64,000 bases of DNA from Chrysophaeum taylorii (Eukaryota > Sar > Pelagophyceae > Pelagomonadales > Pelagomonadaceae), in contig JAQMWT010000172.1 of the NCBI GenBank assembly GCA_029834535.1, forward strand, positions 52,984-116,983. Direction: 5' to 3'. This document shows, in pieces, positions 58,363 to 64,000 of this stretch. The notes under the pieces are model-generated. The model was not told where the DNA came from and did not search any database. It was given only the letters and a program-made list of their open reading frames with translations. Position 1 is the first letter of the stretch; each line of letters begins with the position of its first letter. A program made the translations under genes and the position numbers.

Positions 58363-59928
58363 CTAGCGGGAGGGCGGGATTTGCCAGAGGCCGGGTTTGA
58401 CGGGGTCGTGGAGGAGGTGGCGGTTCTCGGGGAGCGTGCCCTTGAGAAAGTCGCGCTGGTCGGCGAGGCAGAGGGGGTCGATGCGGCCGTAGTCGTGGTT
58501 GCCGTAGGAGGCCTTGGCGTTGGAGCAGTCGACGCTCTGGACGCCGAGCTGGCCGGCGGTGACGCAGCCGTTGCCGGGCGCGGGGTAGTCGAGACCCCGA
58601 CGCTGTCTCGCGAGTTCGACGGGCTCGTCGTTGGGGTTGAAGTAGTGGAGGAAGCGGACGTCGTGGGCCGAGGTGCGGGCGATCGCCTGCTGGAAGAACC
58701 AGGTAGGCGTGTCGGGGGCGTCCAAGACGACGCGCTGCGCGACGCGAGACGCGTTATTCTCCTGGAGGACGGCGTCGAGGGCGGCGAGGACGAGATAACA
58801 GCCCATCGAGTGGGCCTTCCAGTGGAGGTGTGTCTGGCGCGGGAGGGCGTCGCGAACGAGTTTCGCGGTCGCGGCCAGGACGGGGACGGACCGTTGCAGC
58901 ATCTGCTCAGCGGCCGTGTAGTTTCGCTCGGCTACCGAGAGGACGGCCGAGATGGCCCAGGTTTTGGGAAGCGGGGGGTTCGAGGGCCAGGCGAAGCAGA
59001 CGACCGTCGGGCGGTCGAAGGCCCGCGAATACAAGGCGGCGGAGCGCGCGGCGAACTGCAAGTTGGTGTTGAAGCCGTGGACGTAGACGAGGCAGTCGCC
59101 GTCGAGGCTCGCCGCGTGCGACAGTTTGTGGAGCGCCCGGTCGCGCGCGAGGGGTTCCCAGGAGACGAAGCGGAATTTCTGGATGTCCCCGATCAAGGGA
59201 CCGCGAAAGCCCTCGTCGATCGCGATCGTCGCTATCCCCCACGTCGTCGAATCGTCCAAAGTTGGAGAAAATCGCGCGAGGCCTTCTTCGTCGACAATTG
59301 GTTTGCGGTTGGTCGCGACGATCACCTGCTGCAACCAGGTCTCGGAGTACTCGGGAGCCGCCCGCGGGGTCACGAGACTGGGCGGCACGTAGTGCGCCGC
59401 GTCGCACAGGTGAACGTACGCCGGAAACTGATCCCGTCGCGCCGACCGTCCGAGCTGGGACAACACCACGTCCAGGGATGCGGGCGGCGGGGGCTGGAGC
59501 GCGACGTGCCGTCGCCGGGCTACCGCCACCACGGCGAGACCCGCGGTCCCGCCGTCGTCGGCGATCGCCGACTCGTCGTTCACCCGGCTCACGGTCAAGA
59601 CCGGGTGCTCGTGCTGCTTCCAGCTCTCGATCGACACCTCGATCGCTCCGGGCTGGGTGGCCACCACTTCCACGCACGGCTGCCTGCGCCGGATCGGTTC
59701 CACCGACCGCAGCGACGGCCCGCGAAACACCGACCGCTCGATCGCTGACTCCTGCGACACGACCTCGTCCCGCACCGCCCGCGCCTGCGGCGTCAGTACC
59801 TTCGACGACGACGGAGTCCCGCTCAGCAACGACGACAGCACATCCCCGCGGACATCCCTCGTCGTCGTGCTGATGCCGCTCGTGTTCGACGCGCGCGCCG
59901 GGACCCGCGGCTTGGGTAGAGGAAGCAT
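58363..59928 (-). CDS. Alpha/beta hydrolase of the DUF900 type
   Basis: 521 residues, ATG at 59928. The N-terminal ~150 residues are Ser/Arg/Val-rich without a recognised domain. Residues ~240-450 form an alpha/beta hydrolase: FVSWEPLARD, CLVYVHGFNTNLQFAARSAA (the DUF900 HGFN-x-F/L signature), FDRPTVVCFAWPSNPPLP, HLHWKAHSMGCYLVLAALDA with the nucleophile Ser in AHSMG, and VVLDAPDTPTWFF with a likely acid residue. A His for the triad may be in YGNHDYGRIDPL near the C-terminus. DUF900 proteins are presumed esterases or lipases of unknown substrate. No TM segment or signal seen. Confidence 0.82.
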   Translation of the reverse strand: MLPLPKPRVPARASNTSGISTTTRDVRGDVLSSLLSGTPSSSKVLTPQARAVRDEVVSQESAIERSVFRGPSLRSVEPIRRRQPCVEVVATQPGAIEVSIESWKQHEHPVLTVSRVNDESAIADDGGTAGLAVVAVARRRHVALQPPPPASLDVVLSQLGRSARRDQFPAYVHLCDAAHYVPPSLVTPRAAPEYSETWLQQVIVATNRKPIVDEEGLARFSPTLDDSTTWGIATIAIDEGFRGPLIGDIQKFRFVSWEPLARDRALHKLSHAASLDGDCLVYVHGFNTNLQFAARSAALYSRAFDRPTVVCFAWPSNPPLPKTWAISAVLSVAERNYTAAEQMLQRSVPVLAATAKLVRDALPRQTHLHWKAHSMGCYLVLAALDAVLQENNASRVAQRVVLDAPDTPTWFFQQAIARTSAHDVRFLHYFNPNDEPVELARQRRGLDYPAPGNGCVTAGQLGVQSVDCSNAKASYGNHDYGRIDPLCLADQRDFLKGTLPENRHLLHDPVKPGLWQIPPSR

Positions 59929-62900
59929 TCTGCCTGGACGTGACGTAAGGACGACAAAAAATTACACATCCTTACCCCATATATTATTGCCCAAAAAAAC
60001 AACAAACCACGATGATGGATGATGATGATGATGATGACCACGAGCGTCCTGGTTAGCCCTCAGAATGTCGCATTTCTCCTTATTAGAGCCACGTGCTAAA
60101 CAATCGCTTTCGGTCGCTCGCTCTACGGTCAAAACCGCAAATGTCCGGAGGCTTGCTTGCTCAATATTACCAAAATTGGTCGTCGCGCATTTGCTATTAC
60201 ATCAATCCCAATCAGCAGGTCGCGACAAGAGCGTCGAATTATATTAGCCGGCACTTCTGCGATGAGATTGAAGATTGAGATGTGGATCTCGCACCGAATA
60301 AGGCGACGTCCGCCGATTTCGAGCGGGCTGCCTCGACCACCGCGCCGTCGATCGAGGCTGATGCTCCTGGAAGAAGAGCGCGCGTCGGCAAGGCGCAAGA
60401 TTTCCAGAGAATTCTGCTCCTTGGAGGCGGCGTGCTTCTCCAAGAAGCGTTCGCGGTGCCTCGTAATAATAAATGCCTCGAGTTATCTTTTTCTATCGGA
60501 TCTCGAAGCCTCGTAACCTCTGCGCCGCTGGCCGACGCAACATGCTCTGGACCCTGGTGTTCTGATTAGTCGCAACAGCGTGCCTGCTTCTCCGCGAAAA
60601 TTATATCTTCGGGCGAGAGCGCACGTCTGCGCCGCACGAGCGGCGATTCTAGATAGCTTCGCCGCTGCTCTTGAAGTGGTTTCGACGCGCGGCTCGCAAC
60701 ATTACACCTGGCAATCGAGGTGCGACGTGAATCGAGCATACTTTTGTTCTGACGTGTTCGACGCCATTCTCGTGGGGATCTCGTTGAATGGAACCATAAT
60801 TCTGTCGCGCGACGCACAAAAATACGAGGCGACGTAAAAGCTGCCAACTCGCGGAACGAACGAGAGTCGCGAATCACGTTAGAATTTTTAGCAGGGCGAC
60901 GATCGAGATACGCCGCGAATCGAGTTTGAGTATGCGCCGAAGGCTGCCACACGAGTCCAATCAAACCACTCGAAGTTTGGATCATGTCGTTTCGTCGTCG
61001 TCCATCTACCCACTTTGGCGGCGGTGCAGCCCAATGGCTCAAGGGGTCATCGCTTGTTTATTGGATCAAAAATAATGCCAACAAAAATGATAATCGTAAC
61101 GCGACGTTACAGAGAGATACTCTCTTTTTTCGCGGCTGTGCGGTCCTCTATCACGCTCCTGTTCTAGTAACTACCACCACCCAGGCCGCTGGCGAACTCA
61201 TCACGAGTCGAGGGAAAAGCTGCGCCACGATTGGCCCCAAAGCACAGTGCTTCTTCTGAAGTCTCGAAAAATTGATCTCGCAGCAGCATTCTGAACGTCG
61301 CCTTCGATAAGCCTCCTACGTAAGTGGCCCCGGCGAATACATACATACTCGTAAAGAAAACAGGCGGGCGAATAATAACCACAAGAGGCAGAAGGACTCG
61401 CAGCGCAAACGGCGAAACCGAGCGGGATTCGATGCCAGCACACAACGATGGCGTCGAACCTCAAAAGAAATATAGTAGCAGTTGATCTTCGAAAAGGCAC
61501 TGATAATAAGTATTTCGAGGTCAAAACAGTTGTGAAACGAAGAAGTGTCTGACCGCAAATTCGACGAGCCCGCTTGGGCCACCATCATCACGTAGCACCG
61601 GCTCGACACGCGCGGTGTAAGGGCGAAGTGGTGATCGACCTGGAGACCAAGTATCATATCCGTGAAAAACCACCTCAGGACATTGCTCACTCGGGTTGAA
61701 ACGGAGTCGCTTGTAGGTTGTGGGTGGAGTCTAATCGCGCGAGCGATCCGAAGAGGTACGCTGAGATTAGGGTAAAGGTGCGCGAGATCCTGCTACTCGT
61801 GCCGCACTTTCGAAATCTAAAGAGTCCTTCCTACACAGGCACTTTCGCCGCACACCCTGCCCAAAAAGGTCAAGCAAAAGATCGAAGCTCGTGGCTGCAA
61901 ATTGCGACGAGGCGGTCAAAGAACATTTTAAGGGCATTGGGCGGCGTGCGCAAAGAGTGTGTCGACGGAGGAGGAGGTATCTTACACGAGGTCACCAGGA
62001 AATCATCGATCTGCGCCGCATCTTAAAAGTCAACGAGACGCATCCATTCATCGAAGGAGCCGACAACGAAGTAGGCTTGAACGCGAAAAACAAAAAGTGT
62101 TGCGGCTGGCAAAGGACGATATGTCGCGGTTGCGATCGAGAACCCCTAATGCAGATCGACGAGATCAAGGAGTTCGACGACCATGTGTGTCGCGCGTCCA
62201 CGCCAGTGATCGGCATATCGCTAGGCCATGCTATCGAATCTAAAGCGACACGCTAGATTGAATTCAAGCACGAGGAAGACGACGACATAAGATTATCGCC
62301 GGCCTCGACGGCGACGATGGAGACAACGACGACGAACAACATTAGCCACTTGTACATGGTCTTCAAAGCTCATAGCCGTCGCATTTCCTGCTTCTCCCGT
62401 GCGACTCCGGCAATTGTATGCTCCCAGCAGCCGCACCCTGACGTCGATACGTGCGAGAAAAAAATAGCCCGGCAATCTCGCCTTGGCGCGGAGCTTCGCC
62501 CATCCCAATGCACCAAGAGCCTCACTTTTGCTTTGGCCGGGAGAACCCTCCAGGCTCCCACCCAACAGATACTCGTTTATCCGACGCGTTCAGCGCGCCG
62601 CTACTGCCCATATTGAGTCGGCCCAACTGAGCACGCACTTGCATTCCCCTTCCGACAGATACCAGCATCGGATACTCTCCCCGTTCGCTGTCTTTGCCTG
62701 GGACCGCTGCAGCGCAAACGTGAAATCTGAGTTGATTGCGGATTTTGTAGAAAAACGTCGCTTGGTCTCCGAACAACTACCCGCCGTCATTCTCGCGACC
62801 TTGACGCGCACGCTGGCCTCCCTGGTAGCAATGGCACCCCTGGAGCCGTCCAACTGCGCCCCTTAGGCTAAGGCCGCGGTGAAGGAAGGAAGTTTCATCC

Positions 62901-63442
62901 CCGACGACAACTTGGGCGAACGTAGCACCGTCCTCCTCGACCTCGTCCCTCTCATACCTTATCTTGATTGGCGACGGGTTGATGCTTGCATCGTCGGAGA
63001 TGCATACTCCGCGACAGCGACATGCCTCTTCCGTAGCACGCTCAACATCTCCACCATCGCACCCGCATACTCCTCGCCATTTGTCCCATCGTTGACCCTC
63101 ACCAGCGCACCCTCGATTTGTCCTCTAAACGCGGGCGCTTTGCGCCGGTTCTTCTTCTTCTTCTCCATGGACCGGCAGGCAGACTTTCTATGGTTGGTCA
63201 GCGCTCTAGTGATGGGCTCTTCACCCCCTAAGGGAGGCCTTCTTAAAACTCCTCACCTCCTTTAACTGTGTACCACCCGAGGTCGCCCTGGACCCTTTGT
63301 GTCCAACCACTCTCGTGCATTCTCGTCAGCGTCATCACCGCCGTTGACTTCCATGAACCCGGGCATATAGGCCAGTCCGTCCGTCCTCCTAGAGCTCTAT
63401 TTCTAGAAGGGAAATCACAAGAAAAGTCGCACATATAATTAT
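59929..63442. other. 3.5 kb without an intact gene
   Basis: Only short frames occur. Coding-like but broken pieces include 61891-62256 (+), reading DEAVKEHFKGIGRRAQRVC and RILKVNETHPFIEGADNEVG, and 62590-62853 (-), reading AINSDFTFALQRSQAKTANG, plus 63243-63434 (-) and 62959-63168 (-), which may be parts of one older minus-strand gene. Family not recognised. GC content is lower and stops more frequent than in the genes before 59.9 kb. It is either old transposon/pseudogene matter or a poorly conserved gene with several introns. Confidence 0.4.
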
Positions 63443-63711
63443 TAGGGCAGGGTCGGATAAGAAAGTTCGTACGAGCCGTTAACTATGTTTCAGTTTGTAC
63501 TAAGACATACTCAACGGATCGCTGAGCTATGTTCATTTGTACTCAAGCAGTATGTGCCGCCACGCCGCGAGATCGTCGCGATGGAACTAGTCCCCATAGT
63601 GAAGTCGGCATCCTTTCGTCCCCTCACGCAAAAAAAGGAAAAAGCCCACGCGTTGTAGGACCCGTCGTTGCGGCGCGGGCTAGTCTCGTTTTCTTATCCG
63701 ACCCTAATTAG
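63443..63711. mobile_element. MITE-like element with 16-bp terminal inverted repeats
   Basis: AGGGTCGGATAAGAAA at 63449-63464 is repeated exactly in inverse at 63690-63705. ATTA lies outside both ends (63441-63444 and 63707-63710). The interior of about 225 bp has no protein-coding signal of note. Length and structure fit a miniature inverted-repeat element; the superfamily cannot be named from one copy. Confidence 0.65.
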
Positions 63712-64000
63712 GGGGCATTAAGAAACGCCGCCGGTATTTCGAGGCCGCTAAGTGTTAGTGACAGCGCGCCACAACCCTGAAACCGCGGCACTTGCTAAAG
63801 TTTGCGACGTTGCCGCATGCAGCGCCGATGCTGTGGTCGGCACAGAGCTTGCGCTGCCGCGCTTAGTGTTGATCGAGAGGCGCGCGTTGGGCTCGCCCTG
63901 TATCTTTTTCTGTCGTCGTTTAGAGTTGCGAAGCATATGGAGCACGGTCGTCGCTACTGGAACCGGCATCGGCGGGGACAGCTTCTTCGTCCCTTGTGGT
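63712..64000. other. Right edge, no gene recognised
   Basis: A short minus frame (63748-63969) is open and Ser/Ala-rich. In another minus frame a Cys/His stretch reads KLCADHSIGAACGNVANFSK. The window ends before anything can be decided. Confidence 0.3.

Noticed and set aside
1-64000. CRISPR array, rRNA genes, bacterial operon signals
   Set aside because: No spaced direct repeats of CRISPR size, no rRNA-like sequence, and gene content and introns are eukaryotic.

Overview
The window looks like nuclear DNA of a gene-dense, GC-rich microalga. The most likely group is a photosynthetic stramenopile such as a pelagophyte. This is inferred from gene content: a Pro-Ser/Pro-Thr repeat stalk joined to an REJ-type receptor, a YHYH plus DUF4239 fusion, a plant-order Cnx1-like protein, PEN-2, alpha-SNAP and ABCA/ABCF proteins. 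It is clearly eukaryotic: there are short GT-AG introns (49, 57, 58 and 82 nt), FYVE, SWIB, F-box/JmjC and C2 domains, and many microsatellites. Most genes read through without introns. Spacers are very short, including divergent pairs only 32, 38 and 95 bp apart. Many open frames start at a non-ATG codon, so I moved those starts to the first in-frame ATG.

Layout. 1-1.2 kb: 3' part of a trypsin-like protease. 1.8-11.3 kb: alpha-SNAP, a trans-sulfuration PLP enzyme, PEN-2 (two exons), a two-TM hypothetical protein, a YHYH/DUF4239 membrane protein, an F-box JmjC oxygenase, a DEK-C/SWIB protein and a DBP3-like helicase. 12.1-16.4 kb: an accessory island with a frame-broken gene, a decayed ~2.9 kb hAT-like transposon and a truncated pseudogene beside it. 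16.4-21.3 kb: FYVE/lipase-3 protein, a decayed stretch and an ankyrin/J-domain protein. 21.3-22.3 kb: a fringe-like glycosyltransferase. 22.4-24.4 kb: decayed DNA. 24.5-35.3 kb: polytopic membrane protein, C2 protein, AsaB/CmcJ-like oxygenase, cupin, ABCF3/GCN20, MnmG/MTO1 and a Cnx1-like MoeA-MogA fusion. 35.3-35.66 kb: a small element sharing both ends with the hAT at 12.9-15.9 kb. 35.7-40.7 kb: full ABCA transporter. 41.3-44.4 kb: a transposase-like coiled-coil ORF with a broken tail. 44.6 kb: tandem-HIT protein. 45.5-57.9 kb: what appears to be one giant minus-strand gene (beta-helix, then PS-repeat stalk, REJ/GPS-like region and multi-TM tail, about 4,100 residues). 58.4-59.9 kb: DUF900-like hydrolase. 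59.9-64 kb: no intact gene, only fragments and a MITE-like element.

The genes are a normal eukaryotic mixture of trafficking, sulfur metabolism, RNA processing, tRNA modification, molybdenum cofactor synthesis, transport and signalling. No functional operon is implied. The most notable locus is the giant chimeric receptor. All family names come from motif recognition by eye; no database search was run.
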